Source: an uncultured Lachnospiraceae bacterium
GTDB lineage: Bacteria; Bacillota; Clostridia; Lachnospirales; Lachnospiraceae
Reading direction: 5' to 3'
Length of the DNA: 64,000 bases
NCBI GenBank assembly: GCA_934408585.1
Contig: CAKRVA010000002.1
Span: 1 to 64,000 of the forward strand
The stretch's first letter is position 1. Every line of letters begins with the position of its first letter. This document shows positions 36,545 through 45,256 of this stretch, in pieces. Made by a program: the position numbers and the translations under genes. The notes under the pieces are model-generated. The model had not been told where the DNA came from. It saw only the letters and a list, made by a program, of their open reading frames with translations, and made no database searches.

Positions 36545-38551
36545 TTAACAGGATAATATCTCCTCGCGATATTTTTTAATCGAAACATCCTTTGTCAAAT
36601 TATCAGTTAAGTATTTTCTTCCGTTTTCACCCATTTTAATGAGCATCTCATCATTTTTTAACCGAATAAAGTCAGCAATTAACGCTTTAATAGCCTCGTA
36701 TTCTTCCGGGGAAACAACTTTGCCGCACTCTGCTTCCTCAACTATCAGTCTTGCTTCAGACTCTTTCTCCAAAATACCTAACACGGGTTTGCCTGCAGCC
36801 ATAACACCATAAAGTTTACTCGGAACCGATACACCCTTTATCCCCTTAGCATTAACCACAAAATGCACATCCCCTGCATTTAAACTATAAATCAGATTCT
36901 TCTTCTCCTGATAAGGAATAAAAACAACATTTTCCATTTTCTGTTGCTTTTGATACTCCTTTAGTTCTTCAAGAACAGATCCCTGACCGATAAATGCAAA
37001 TACAACCGACTTTTCCATTTTAAATTCTGCGATAAGTTTTAACAAATTTGGCAAATCATAATAAAGGCCGATATTTCCGGAATACATAATAACAAACTTA
37101 TCTTCCAGACCATATTTCCGGCAAAAATTTCTTACCCCCTCATTATCCTTTGGGAGCGGATAAATTTCCTTCTCATTTATCCAATTATTAATATAAGCGT
37201 AAGAAAGCATCTTTCCCGGAAAACGTTTCTGCAACGTATTTGCCATATCCCTGCCTACAACGATTACCTTATCTGCCACTTTACAGCTATGCTTGTCCAG
37301 CAACATCATAGTATTCAATATTATTCTGTTGTTTGTGAATTCAACCGCCTTTATCTGTTCGGGATTAAAATCCTGAATATTGTAAATTAGCTTTGCATGC
37401 TTTAAATGTTTTCCAATTACCCCAAGCATTCCGCCAAGAATTGGTGGCTGTGAAATTGTAAAAACATAATCCTGATGTTCCACGCGAAACGTTGCTGCAA
37501 TTGCCGAAAAAAAGTAAGAAACAATGTTTACAATTCTGCTGGCTGCAAAATTTTTGCGGAATTCAGGCACACGAATACGTAAAACATTGACTCCATTAAT
37601 ATTTTCATAATAATATTTATGCTTCCGATAATACTGAGATATTTTGCCCGTATAAGACGGCACCGTACAAATAACAGTGGTATGGAAAGACTCCTGGAGT
37701 CCCTCTGCAAGCTCTGTTAAAATCTGCCCCGTAGATGCCACATCAGGATAATAATAATGTGCATAGACCAATAAATTCTTTTTATTGTCTTCCCGATATT
37801 TTTTCCAGACAAATGCATCTTTTATGGAATGCAGAATAAATCTTCCATTTGTCTGCACATATCGTTTCCAAAGCCGTTTTGGATCTTGTACAAGACGATA
37901 TAGCCATTCAAGATAATGTTTTCGCATCCAATCTGGTGCTCTCTTAACAGTTCCTGCATGAAAGTCAAATCCTGCACCAACTCCTAACATCACACCATGA
38001 ATTTTCCCTTGATGCTCATACATCCATTTTTCTTGTTTGGGCGCTCCCAATCCAACCCAAACAATATCCGCTCCAGAAGCATTAATCCTTTCTACTGCCT
38101 GACGGTCTTCCTCCTCTGTCAGTGGTCGAAATGGAGGTGCCTCCATACCGGCAATTTTTAAATCAGGATATTTCTCTTTTAAATTCTTTTCTAACGCTGT
38201 AATTGTTTCTGGTGAACTTCCATAAAAATAATGGGAAATCTCTGTATTTTCCGTTGCTCGCCACAATGCTGGCATCAAATCCGGTCCCGCCACCTGTTCT
38301 GCTCCCCGATATCCGCGCAACCGTTGTACCAATGCTAATGGACTTCCATCTGGCAACGCCAAAAATGCAGAATTCTGTATCTTGCGATATTCTGCATCTT
38401 TTTCAGCCATCACGGTAGTATGAACATTAGACAGGCAAATAAATTTCCCCTTGATTTCTTCCAAATAATCTATAATTAAATTTACGGTTTCCTGCATATT
38501 GGTTATTGCAATATTTACTCCCAATATACGATTTGTAAATGGTTTATTCAT
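36545..38551 (-). CDS. Fusion of GT26 (TagA/WecG) and GT4 glycosyltransferases
   Basis: A 668-aa bifunctional transferase. Residues 1-247 are a complete WecG/TagA/CpsF (GT26) domain: GVNI at 11-14, LPDGSP with the likely catalytic Asp68, GAPKQEKWM, and the VGVGAGFDFHAGTVKRAP stretch at 190-205. From about residue 259 a second complete domain starts (NLLVYAHYYYPDVASTG), a WbuB-like GT4 with IYNIQDFNPEQ, IMYSGNIGLYYDL and PSKLYGVMAAGKPVLG. GT26 enzymes usually add the second sugar to a polyprenyl-PP-sugar, so this protein may add residues two and three. GAGG lies 11 bases before the ATG. Confidence 0.85.
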   Translation of the reverse strand: MNKPFTNRILGVNIAITNMQETVNLIIDYLEEIKGKFICLSNVHTTVMAEKDAEYRKIQNSAFLALPDGSPLALVQRLRGYRGAEQVAGPDLMPALWRATENTEISHYFYGSSPETITALEKNLKEKYPDLKIAGMEAPPFRPLTEEEDRQAVERINASGADIVWVGLGAPKQEKWMYEHQGKIHGVMLGVGAGFDFHAGTVKRAPDWMRKHYLEWLYRLVQDPKRLWKRYVQTNGRFILHSIKDAFVWKKYREDNKKNLLVYAHYYYPDVASTGQILTELAEGLQESFHTTVICTVPSYTGKISQYYRKHKYYYENINGVNVLRIRVPEFRKNFAASRIVNIVSYFFSAIAATFRVEHQDYVFTISQPPILGGMLGVIGKHLKHAKLIYNIQDFNPEQIKAVEFTNNRIILNTMMLLDKHSCKVADKVIVVGRDMANTLQKRFPGKMLSYAYINNWINEKEIYPLPKDNEGVRNFCRKYGLEDKFVIMYSGNIGLYYDLPNLLKLIAEFKMEKSVVFAFIGQGSVLEELKEYQKQQKMENVVFIPYQEKKNLIYSLNAGDVHFVVNAKGIKGVSVPSKLYGVMAAGKPVLGILEKESEARLIVEEAECGKVVSPEEYEAIKALIADFIRLKNDEMLIKMGENGRKYLTDNLTKDVSIKKYREEILSC

Positions 38552-38557
38552 ACTTTG

Positions 38558-39121
38558 TTATTCCTCATTGGAAAGCTTTCGAATTACTTTACCCGGATTC
38601 CCTGCAATAATACAATTATCCCCAAAAGTTCCTGATACAACAGCACCGGCGCCAACCACACAATTATCGCCTAATACTGTTCCTTTCAAAATCAATGCAT
38701 TGCAGCCAATAAAACAGTTCTTTCCGATAACGATGGGTTTTGTTCCTATCTGCTCCTTAATATCTTTTCTACGTGCTTCCGGTTCAATAGGATGAAAATC
38801 ATTATCAAGTATTTTAACATTTCCGCCAATGTTTGTATCATCACCAATTGTAATTTCCTTGCGTGCATATATAGTTGCACCTGAAATTCCAACACGATTT
38901 CCTATATGAATTTTTGCCTCTGGAACACGTGTAACAATAATTGTTCTTGAATATAATCCAACCAGATTTGATAAAAAGGAACTCTTGATAATACAATTAT
39001 CACCAATGGTAATTGACGATTTTGAAGAATTAAATATCAGAGGTATCCCTTTTAATTTCAGCTTTCTTCCATAGCTTACATGATTTGCCCTTAAAAACAA
39101 TTTATAAATTACACTAAACAT
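38558..39121 (-). CDS. Left-handed beta-helix O-acetyltransferase
   Basis: A 187-aa hexapeptide-repeat acyltransferase of the maltose/galactoside acetyltransferase (WbbJ/CysE-like) group. Imperfect [LIV]G-x4 repeats run from about residue 30 to 175 (SITIGDNCII, HIGNRVGISG, TIGDDTNIGG, VIGKNCFIGC). The catalytic His is in DNDFHPIE, and AGNPGKVIRK near the end is typical. It should acetylate a hydroxyl of a sugar using acetyl-CoA in the cytoplasm. It follows the glycosyltransferase at 39132. It lacks the N-terminal domain of PglD/LegH, so it is not an obvious supplier of the missing nonulosonate N-acetylation. Confidence 0.83.
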   Translation of the reverse strand: MFSVIYKLFLRANHVSYGRKLKLKGIPLIFNSSKSSITIGDNCIIKSSFLSNLVGLYSRTIIVTRVPEAKIHIGNRVGISGATIYARKEITIGDDTNIGGNVKILDNDFHPIEPEARRKDIKEQIGTKPIVIGKNCFIGCNALILKGTVLGDNCVVGAGAVVSGTFGDNCIIAGNPGKVIRKLSNEE

Positions 39122-39131
39122 GCCACGCTCC

Positions 39132-40037
39132 CTATTCCAACTCTTCCCTGAGACGATGTAATGCCTCCGGATACTGTTTCATGAGTGTACTCCATACCTT
39201 ATCATTATTTTTTTTCTCGCCTGTATTGTCAATCCACAACCCACTTTTTCTGGTAGACAACACATTATAATAAATCAATATACTGTAATTGCAATTTACT
39301 GTTTTCGTTCCTGCAAGCAATTCCATACATTTCAACCACAAATCGTCAGCGGCTAATGCATATTTCTTTAGATTATCCTTATGAAACGCCTCATCATTCA
39401 ATGCATGGGGGGGATAAAGAATTCCATTACATCCCACAGCCAACGTTGCAAAAGACGGATATTCCCTTCCATTATCCATCCAATTATTATATGGTAAAAA
39501 TGCTTTTTCCTCATCAAAAGAAATCCGATGACTCCATTGACAAATGACATCCGCGGGATATTCAAGGTGTGCTTTCCATAATTTTTCCAAGTGGTTTTCC
39601 GGATAAAGGATATCATCATCTGCAGTTACAATGATTTCCTCCGGATAACGTTTCATTGCTTCAAAATATTTTTTATGAGATTTCAGATCCTCACAATAAT
39701 AAATTTCCAAACCACGCCTTGCTAATTTTTTGATACTATCTGGCAATTGTTGCTCTAGAAACTGTTCCTTGGCAAGCCACAAAATAATTCGTTTTGGTCT
39801 GACTGTCTGGTTCATCAGAGAGGATATTGTTTTCCATACCTGATTGATTCTGGCAGGATAAGTTGTCAGTGAAACAATTATCTGCCCTTCTTCAGAGATT
39901 CCACTCCTTCGATTATTCCTCTGTGTGATAGGATAAATCAAGTTAAGCAGAACTTTATTTACTTTATATAATATTTTCCAATAAAAGCAGTTTTTTTCCT
40001 TTGCTCTTACCACTGATTCATAGAAAAAACGTATCAT
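39132..40037 (-). CDS. GT-A glycosyltransferase
   Basis: A 301-aa predicted glycosyltransferase. VSLTTYPARINQVWKTISSLMNQTV (a typical start of this capsule-locus family) and IVTADDDILYP with the metal-binding DDD define a GT-A fold. It then carries a PPHALNDEAF loop and AADDLWLKC, where an acidic pair is a plausible catalytic base. About 45 residues precede the fold and are basic and hydrophobic, so it may associate with the membrane. It is the third of a run of transferases downstream of the FdtA-like gene. Donor unknown. Confidence 0.75.
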   Translation of the reverse strand: MIRFFYESVVRAKEKNCFYWKILYKVNKVLLNLIYPITQRNNRRSGISEEGQIIVSLTTYPARINQVWKTISSLMNQTVRPKRIILWLAKEQFLEQQLPDSIKKLARRGLEIYYCEDLKSHKKYFEAMKRYPEEIIVTADDDILYPENHLEKLWKAHLEYPADVICQWSHRISFDEEKAFLPYNNWMDNGREYPSFATLAVGCNGILYPPHALNDEAFHKDNLKKYALAADDLWLKCMELLAGTKTVNCNYSILIYYNVLSTRKSGLWIDNTGEKKNNDKVWSTLMKQYPEALHRLREELE

Positions 40038-40042
40038 TTCTC

Positions 40043-41203
40043 TTAACCTATTGATTTTCTTGAAATTTGCTTATATGAGAATTCATGGCGTCTTTCACTC
40101 ATTGCTGCCTGCTTCATTTTCTGGTATTCTTCAGGTTTTTCTAGAAGTCTTTGAATTTCTGTTTTAAGTACCCCCACAGAATCTTCCCTTAAGAAATGCA
40201 CATTGCCTCCTATATCTACATGAGTTGTACCATCCCAATATTTGCAAAGCATTGGAATCCCCTGTGCAACCACCTGTTCCCAATAAACCGAATGCCTTCC
40301 CGGAAACACAACCAAATCGGCTGCAGCAAAATATTCGTATGATTGCTCTCCTTTTGCCCAACCCATATATTGAATTTTGTTTCCGTCGCATAGAGCATCA
40401 AACTGTTCTTTTAAATCACTTTCTATCGAGCCAAAAACAAGCAGACGTAATTTAGGATTTTGTATTTGCTTCACTGCCTCCATCAGCAGCAACGTCTGTG
40501 TTTTAAAGGAATCTATCTTGCCACCTGTTATGACAAGGAAATCACTTTCCTTGATTTTATACATCTCTCGGATTCTTTTATGAACTTCAGGCACTGCAGC
40601 ACGCTCTACACACTCATCATCAGCCCCCATAACAAGTAAATCCGTTTTTTCCTTTGCAATGCCATAAACATTTTGTAAGAACTCCACTCTCGATGGCATA
40701 ACTCCAAAAAAAGTATCCACACAAGGTTCTATTGCTTTCGCACATGGTTTCCACCAAAAACGATACAGTGTATTCCTGGATATCCAATTTCGGGCACTAT
40801 TCGAAAAATCGCTATGATTATCCGCATTTATTTTAACCTGTGGATGGTGTTTCTTGTATTTTGCAATTTTCCTGATATCCTGAAACTGCAGGTTATGGAT
40901 AAAAATCACATCCGGCTCCAATTTTTCCAGCAATGAATAAAATCCTTTAAATATCCCTATCTGTTTATTCAATTTATATGGAATATGAAATGCAAAGGGC
41001 AACCGGACAATATGCACACCATCCGGATTGACATAATCGCTTTCCGTCTGGCAAATTCCCCATTCTCCTTCATGAAAGCAATGGTCTGTTGTAATAAGTG
41101 TTACATCATGTCCATCTCTCGCCTGATATTTTATAATTACATTTTCCTGGTAGTTTAACCCCTCGGTATAACCCATAGACAAACAAATATGAACTATTTT
41201 CAT
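40043..41203 (-). CDS. GT4-family glycosyltransferase
   Basis: A 386-aa GT-B glycosyltransferase. The N-terminal half has IVHICLSMGYTEGLNYQEN and DVIFIHNLQF; the C-terminal half has FLVITGGKIDSFK, LLVFGSIESDLKE, IQYMGWAKGEQ and DLVVFPGRHSVYWEQVVAQG, where the donor-binding Glu of GT4 is in the WEQ motif. This last motif is unusual for GT4 but consistent within the fold. The ATG overlaps the upstream gene's stop by 4 bp, with AGGAAG upstream. Sugar unknown. Confidence 0.75.
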   Translation of the reverse strand: MKIVHICLSMGYTEGLNYQENVIIKYQARDGHDVTLITTDHCFHEGEWGICQTESDYVNPDGVHIVRLPFAFHIPYKLNKQIGIFKGFYSLLEKLEPDVIFIHNLQFQDIRKIAKYKKHHPQVKINADNHSDFSNSARNWISRNTLYRFWWKPCAKAIEPCVDTFFGVMPSRVEFLQNVYGIAKEKTDLLVMGADDECVERAAVPEVHKRIREMYKIKESDFLVITGGKIDSFKTQTLLLMEAVKQIQNPKLRLLVFGSIESDLKEQFDALCDGNKIQYMGWAKGEQSYEYFAAADLVVFPGRHSVYWEQVVAQGIPMLCKYWDGTTHVDIGGNVHFLREDSVGVLKTEIQRLLEKPEEYQKMKQAAMSERRHEFSYKQISRKSIG

Positions 41204-42219
41204 ATCTTTTCTTCTTCCTGCCGAAATTGATTTAAATCATACACATCTGATAAACTTTTTACCTTGAACCTCAAAACATGTCCTTGTAAGAAAGCTATAA
41301 GTTTATTGCTCGCATATATTTTCTTAACATCAAATGATACGCCATATGTCTTTAACAGTGCACGGCTTTTTTCCAATTCAAATAAATAAGGTTTATAAAT
41401 AGCATCCTTTGTTTTCTTTGAATGTGTTCCGGAGCTGACATTTATTGTGTTCTGACTTAAATAACGCATATTCTGAAAATGATAAAATACAAGTTCAAAC
41501 ATTATTCCCTGTTGTCGGTCGCACAAAACAACTCTGTCGTCTTCGTTGGATACCAGCCGATATCTACATAAATTCCACGGTGCCACTCCACCTCCTAAAT
41601 TTTGCAATTCATGGACTCCATGGAACAAGGAAGGAAACTTTTCGAGGTACTTCTGATCTCCCATCCGTTCAGGTTCATATAAATGATAGCACCATTCCAG
41701 GCAACGTTCTTTCCACCATGATAATGCCTGCCATGCATTTTCCGATTGATCAAAATAATTAAATTCCACACAATATTTACCGCTTCGCTTACATAATCGT
41801 TCCCCATTCCAGCCATCCGGAAAGCGGTGTTCCGTTATAATAATATTAGCACCCGATTCTTTTATTTCATCAAATAAAATTTGTGGATTAGAAAAAAAGT
41901 ACAAATCTGCATCAATATATGTGCAACTCTTTTCTTTAAAGTGCTTTAATACAAACTCTATAATTACAGGTGTGCAAGTCCAGCAATATTCTGCTTTGGA
42001 ACGCTCTTTCTTTATTTTGAGCAATTCATCATCTTCTATTTCTGAATGATGTACTACAATTGCATGCTTCAATTGCAGATTTTGCAAAACTTCCTGCGCC
42101 CTGTCATCAAAACAAAAAATATAAAGTTTAAAATCCTCTGTAACACGTTCCAAAGATCGATACAGGGTCAACCCCTTGTCCAAATAATAACTATCAAATA
42201 GTGTACAAAATATCATCAT
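41200..42219 (-). CDS. GT8-like GT-A glycosyltransferase
   Basis: A 339-aa nucleotide-diphospho-sugar transferase of GT-A fold. CTLFDSYYLDKGLTLYRSL at the N-terminus, DADLYFFSNP as the DxD metal site, and NLGGGVAPWNLCRY plus FYHFQNMR near the C-terminus match a family of GT8-like proteins seen in surface-glycan loci. ATG ATG at 42219 has AGGAG about 12 bases upstream. It follows the FdtA-like cupin gene by 24 bases, so a 3-amino-deoxy sugar as donor is possible, but nothing in the protein proves it. Confidence 0.75.
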   Translation of the reverse strand: MMIFCTLFDSYYLDKGLTLYRSLERVTEDFKLYIFCFDDRAQEVLQNLQLKHAIVVHHSEIEDDELLKIKKERSKAEYCWTCTPVIIEFVLKHFKEKSCTYIDADLYFFSNPQILFDEIKESGANIIITEHRFPDGWNGERLCKRSGKYCVEFNYFDQSENAWQALSWWKERCLEWCYHLYEPERMGDQKYLEKFPSLFHGVHELQNLGGGVAPWNLCRYRLVSNEDDRVVLCDRQQGIMFELVFYHFQNMRYLSQNTINVSSGTHSKKTKDAIYKPYLFELEKSRALLKTYGVSFDVKKIYASNKLIAFLQGHVLRFKVKSLSDVYDLNQFRQEEEKI

Positions 42220-42243
42220 ATCTTTTTTGACTCCTGTAAGACT

Positions 42244-42660
42244 CTACCGTTCACAATTCATTTCTTTTAAGTATTCCTTATAATCACGAATATACTCAGA
42301 ACCGTCATAATGTGTATTGGCCAATACCAACAATACTGAATCCTTGGAAAAATCATACATATCCTTCCAAATCATTTTGGGGATGTAAACTCCCATCATT
42401 GGTTTGTCAAGCTTAACAACAAATTCTTCTCTCCCGTCTGTAATCCGCACTTTACTTTCACCAGCGACATTGACAAGAACGAACTCCGATTCCCGGTTTG
42501 CATGCTGCCCACGTACTACCGTGTCATCTGAATCATAAATATAAAATACTCTTTTAATTTCAAATGGAATTGCCTGTCCTCCCTCAATAACAACCAGCTT
42601 TCCACGTTCATCTCCCAAATCTCCAAAGTGGAGAATCGGACATTGATCCTTTAAACTCAT
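42244..42660 (-). CDS. FdtA/QdtA-like cupin (putative sugar 3,4-ketoisomerase)
   Basis: A 138-aa single-domain cupin. DERGKLVVIEGGQAIPFEIKR matches the start of the FdtA/QdtA family, which isomerises dTDP-4-keto-6-deoxyglucose to the 3-keto sugar before amination. In known ketoisomerases the next motif is G-F-H-A-H with two active-site histidines; here it is GQHAN (51-55), so His53 is kept and the second is Asn55. This variant may be inactive, have another chemistry, or be a distinct subfamily. AAGGAG precedes the ATG. The aminotransferase gene lies just upstream, the usual partner. No rmlA or rmlB is in the window. Confidence 0.75.
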   Translation of the reverse strand: MSLKDQCPILHFGDLGDERGKLVVIEGGQAIPFEIKRVFYIYDSDDTVVRGQHANRESEFVLVNVAGESKVRITDGREEFVVKLDKPMMGVYIPKMIWKDMYDFSKDSVLLVLANTHYDGSEYIRDYKEYLKEMNCER

Positions 42661-42702
42661 ATATACTCCTTAATCTTAGTCTAAGAATATAAAATGCAGC
42701 AT

Positions 42703-43794
42703 TTAAAAATTATTTAATGCTTCAATTACGATATCTTGTTCTTCCTTTGTCATTCCATTATATATAGGAATAGATAACACGGTTTTCGCCAAGTGTTCTG
42801 TTATTGGGAACTCTCCTACATGATGCCCCAAATACATGTACGCTTCCGCGAGATGTGGTGGAATCGGATAGTGAATAATTGTTCCTATCTCCTTTTCGTT
42901 CAGGTATTCCATCAAAGCATCTCTTTCTTCACAGCGAATGACGTATTGATGGTAGACACATTCCGTCCCCTTAGGTGTTTGTGGCAGCTTAATTTTTGAA
43001 TTATGTATTTTCTCAGAATAACGTGATGCAAGATTTACTTTTTCCTGTGTCAGTTCCTGCATATGCCGTAATCGAACACGCAATAATCCTGCCTGCAGTT
43101 CATCCAAACGGGAATTTGTTCCAACTACTTTATTGTAATATCTCTTTTCGCTTCCATAATTCCGAAACACTTTAAAATCATTAGCCAGTTGCTCATCTTT
43201 AACAACAACTGCTCCACCATCACCAAATGCCCCCAAATTTTTAGATGGGTAAAAAGAAAAGCATCCAACATCTCCAAAGGTTCCTGTCATTCTTCCTTTA
43301 TATCTGGCTCCATGCGACTGCGCACAGTCTTCCACCAACTTTAAATTATACTTTTCACACAATTGTACGATTTCATCCATAGGAGTAGCTATTCCGTATA
43401 AATGTACAACAAGAATTGCTTTTGTTTTTTCTGTAATATTCTCCTCAAGTTTCTTAACATCAATACCAAAGTATTCATCCGGTTCTATAAAAATCGGAGT
43501 TGCTCCATTAATTGTTATACCCATCACACTGGCAATATATGTATTTCCCTGTACAAGTACCTCGTCACCTGCTCCAATTCCCAAAAGTCGAAAAGCAATC
43601 CATAATGCATCAAGACCACTGGCAAGTCCTACACAGTAATTTCCGCCCGTATATGCTGCAAATTCTTCTTCAAAACTACTGACTTCCTTACCAAGTACAT
43701 ACCATCCTGAACGAAGCACTTCCAATGCTTTCTGTTCAAACTCATTCTGATAGCGATAGAATCCACGGTCCATACGATTAGGTAATATTTTCAT
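42703..43794 (-). CDS. PLP-dependent sugar 3-aminotransferase, FdtB/QdtB-like
   Basis: A 363-aa DegT/DnrJ/EryC1 aminotransferase. The PLP Lys is Lys185 in FYPSKNLGAFGDGG, with Asp156 in EDCAQSHGA. The ASGLDALWIAFRLLGIGAGDEVL region is typical of dTDP-3-amino sugar enzymes (FdtB, QdtB, DesV). With the FdtA-like cupin that follows 42 bases later it suggests a dTDP-3-amino-3,6-dideoxyhexose such as Fuc3N or Qui3N. Its ATG overlaps the polymerase gene by 17 bp. No N-acetyltransferase of the FdtC type is adjacent. Confidence 0.83.
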   Translation of the reverse strand: MKILPNRMDRGFYRYQNEFEQKALEVLRSGWYVLGKEVSSFEEEFAAYTGGNYCVGLASGLDALWIAFRLLGIGAGDEVLVQGNTYIASVMGITINGATPIFIEPDEYFGIDVKKLEENITEKTKAILVVHLYGIATPMDEIVQLCEKYNLKLVEDCAQSHGARYKGRMTGTFGDVGCFSFYPSKNLGAFGDGGAVVVKDEQLANDFKVFRNYGSEKRYYNKVVGTNSRLDELQAGLLRVRLRHMQELTQEKVNLASRYSEKIHNSKIKLPQTPKGTECVYHQYVIRCEERDALMEYLNEKEIGTIIHYPIPPHLAEAYMYLGHHVGEFPITEHLAKTVLSIPIYNGMTKEEQDIVIEALNNF

Positions 43795-45256
43795 TTTTTT
43801 CTCTACCTTTCATCCAATATCTCATTACATTTGTTCCGACACAGAATGCTCCTCCAAAGACTCCAATACTTAATACGTGTCGAAAATATTCCCACTCTTC
43901 AACATTATCAATTACACCCATCACATTTGAAGAATATGTAATCATTAATATAGTTATTATTGATACAAACAAAATGCACATATAGAGCCAAAACAACTTA
44001 ACTGCTCTTTGGGAAATAATTTTTTTAATACCAACAAGATTGTTGTGTATTTTTGTAAATACCGGTGTCTGACAGGAAATCATTTTTTCACCATATCTGA
44101 ATATCAAAATCTTCTTTGCCAATATACCCTGGTTCAACCAACTAATTTCCACTGTTTTTTCAAAAAACAATTCTCCTATAAATAAAAACAAGATATTCTT
44201 AAAAGATAAATTAAAGAAGAATGGATCTGATAAGCCCAATACACAAAAACTCAATACAATGGCTAATTCCGTCTTTGCTTCTTTTTTTACATAATGTATA
44301 ATCATTCCCAGCATTAGTGCTGTCACTATCAAGAAAGGTATTACTCCTATTTGCAAAAACGAATACAAAAACGAACTGTCTATCATATAATTATCATTAG
44401 GTGTCTTCCCAAACCGTATACCAAAAAGGGTAATTGGTTCTGTTGTAAGATAATAGTAGGAATATGCCCAGCGATTATGCAATATTTTATCCAACAATTC
44501 AAATAGTCTTCCTTTTGTGACAAGTGGTCCAATAATTGAAAAAACCAGGCAGGCAGGATATGCCATAATCGCAATTCCCTTTTCGCACCATGATAATTTC
44601 GTGCGCAATTGCAGATATAAGTTAAGTATTAAATAAATGATTGCTACCAATAACCCTGTGTTGGAACACGAATACAAATAAATATACGCTGAGCCAATAA
44701 AAAATAATATTGTTGTCATGAACAATTCTTTTCGTGTCTGCTTCCCCAAATTATAAAAAACTAATACCATTAATACAATATACGTTGTAAATAATGTATT
44801 CGGATAGGGATAGCCTAAAGAATGTCGAATTACTCTCCCAAAGCCCGTACGATCATGTATATAAATAATATCCTGTCTGATACCAGTCACAGACAAAAAG
44901 ACAAGCACCGTAAATGACACTGACAGAATCCATCCCGCCAATTTCATTACCCTTTTTAAAGATACCCCTTTCATTCCGAGCATCATCGTAAAATATAGCA
45001 GTAGTCCTTTTTCTCCCGTATTATAATACACAAAAAGGCTAATGAGAAGCAGTGTACCGATAATTAAATATTCTGCCAGGGTATGCCTTGTCATTGCTAT
45101 TTTCAGAAGAAACAACAACATTCCTACTACCAACGTAATGTTGTAAATCAGCATTCCTTCATATAAGCCAATTGCTCTGGCTCCGAACATCACTGCAAAA
45201 TAAGCCAGATAAATAAGCTCTGATAATTGTATTTTGTTATTCTCAGCTTTGCTCAT
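43778..45256 (-). CDS. O-antigen polymerase-like membrane protein (Wzy candidate)
   Basis: A 492-aa membrane protein with about 11-12 helices and a longer extracytoplasmic loop containing HNRWAYSYYYL, in Wzy/O-antigen ligase style. Its topology and the RxGFG...RHSLGYPYPN segment recall Gram-positive capsule polymerases. The ATG at 45256 is preferred over an upstream ATG at 45328, since GAGGAAACAGG precedes it directly and the added residues would be a Cys-rich, non-membrane stretch. The last ~110 residues include another helix pair after a polar loop. It follows another polymerase-like gene, so the two may act on different glycans. Confidence 0.7.
   Translation of the reverse strand: MSKAENNKIQLSELIYLAYFAVMFGARAIGLYEGMLIYNITLVVGMLLFLLKIAMTRHTLAEYLIIGTLLLISLFVYYNTGEKGLLLYFTMMLGMKGVSLKRVMKLAGWILSVSFTVLVFLSVTGIRQDIIYIHDRTGFGRVIRHSLGYPYPNTLFTTYIVLMVLVFYNLGKQTRKELFMTTILFFIGSAYIYLYSCSNTGLLVAIIYLILNLYLQLRTKLSWCEKGIAIMAYPACLVFSIIGPLVTKGRLFELLDKILHNRWAYSYYYLTTEPITLFGIRFGKTPNDNYMIDSSFLYSFLQIGVIPFLIVTALMLGMIIHYVKKEAKTELAIVLSFCVLGLSDPFFFNLSFKNILFLFIGELFFEKTVEISWLNQGILAKKILIFRYGEKMISCQTPVFTKIHNNLVGIKKIISQRAVKLFWLYMCILFVSIITILMITYSSNVMGVIDNVEEWEYFRHVLSIGVFGGAFCVGTNVMRYWMKGREKNENIT

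Noticed and set aside
38558..39121. LegH N-acetyltransferase for the nonulosonate pathway
   Set aside because: It has only the beta-helix domain, lacks the PglD-like N-terminal domain, lies over 20 kb from the leg genes and looks like a sugar O-acetyltransferase.
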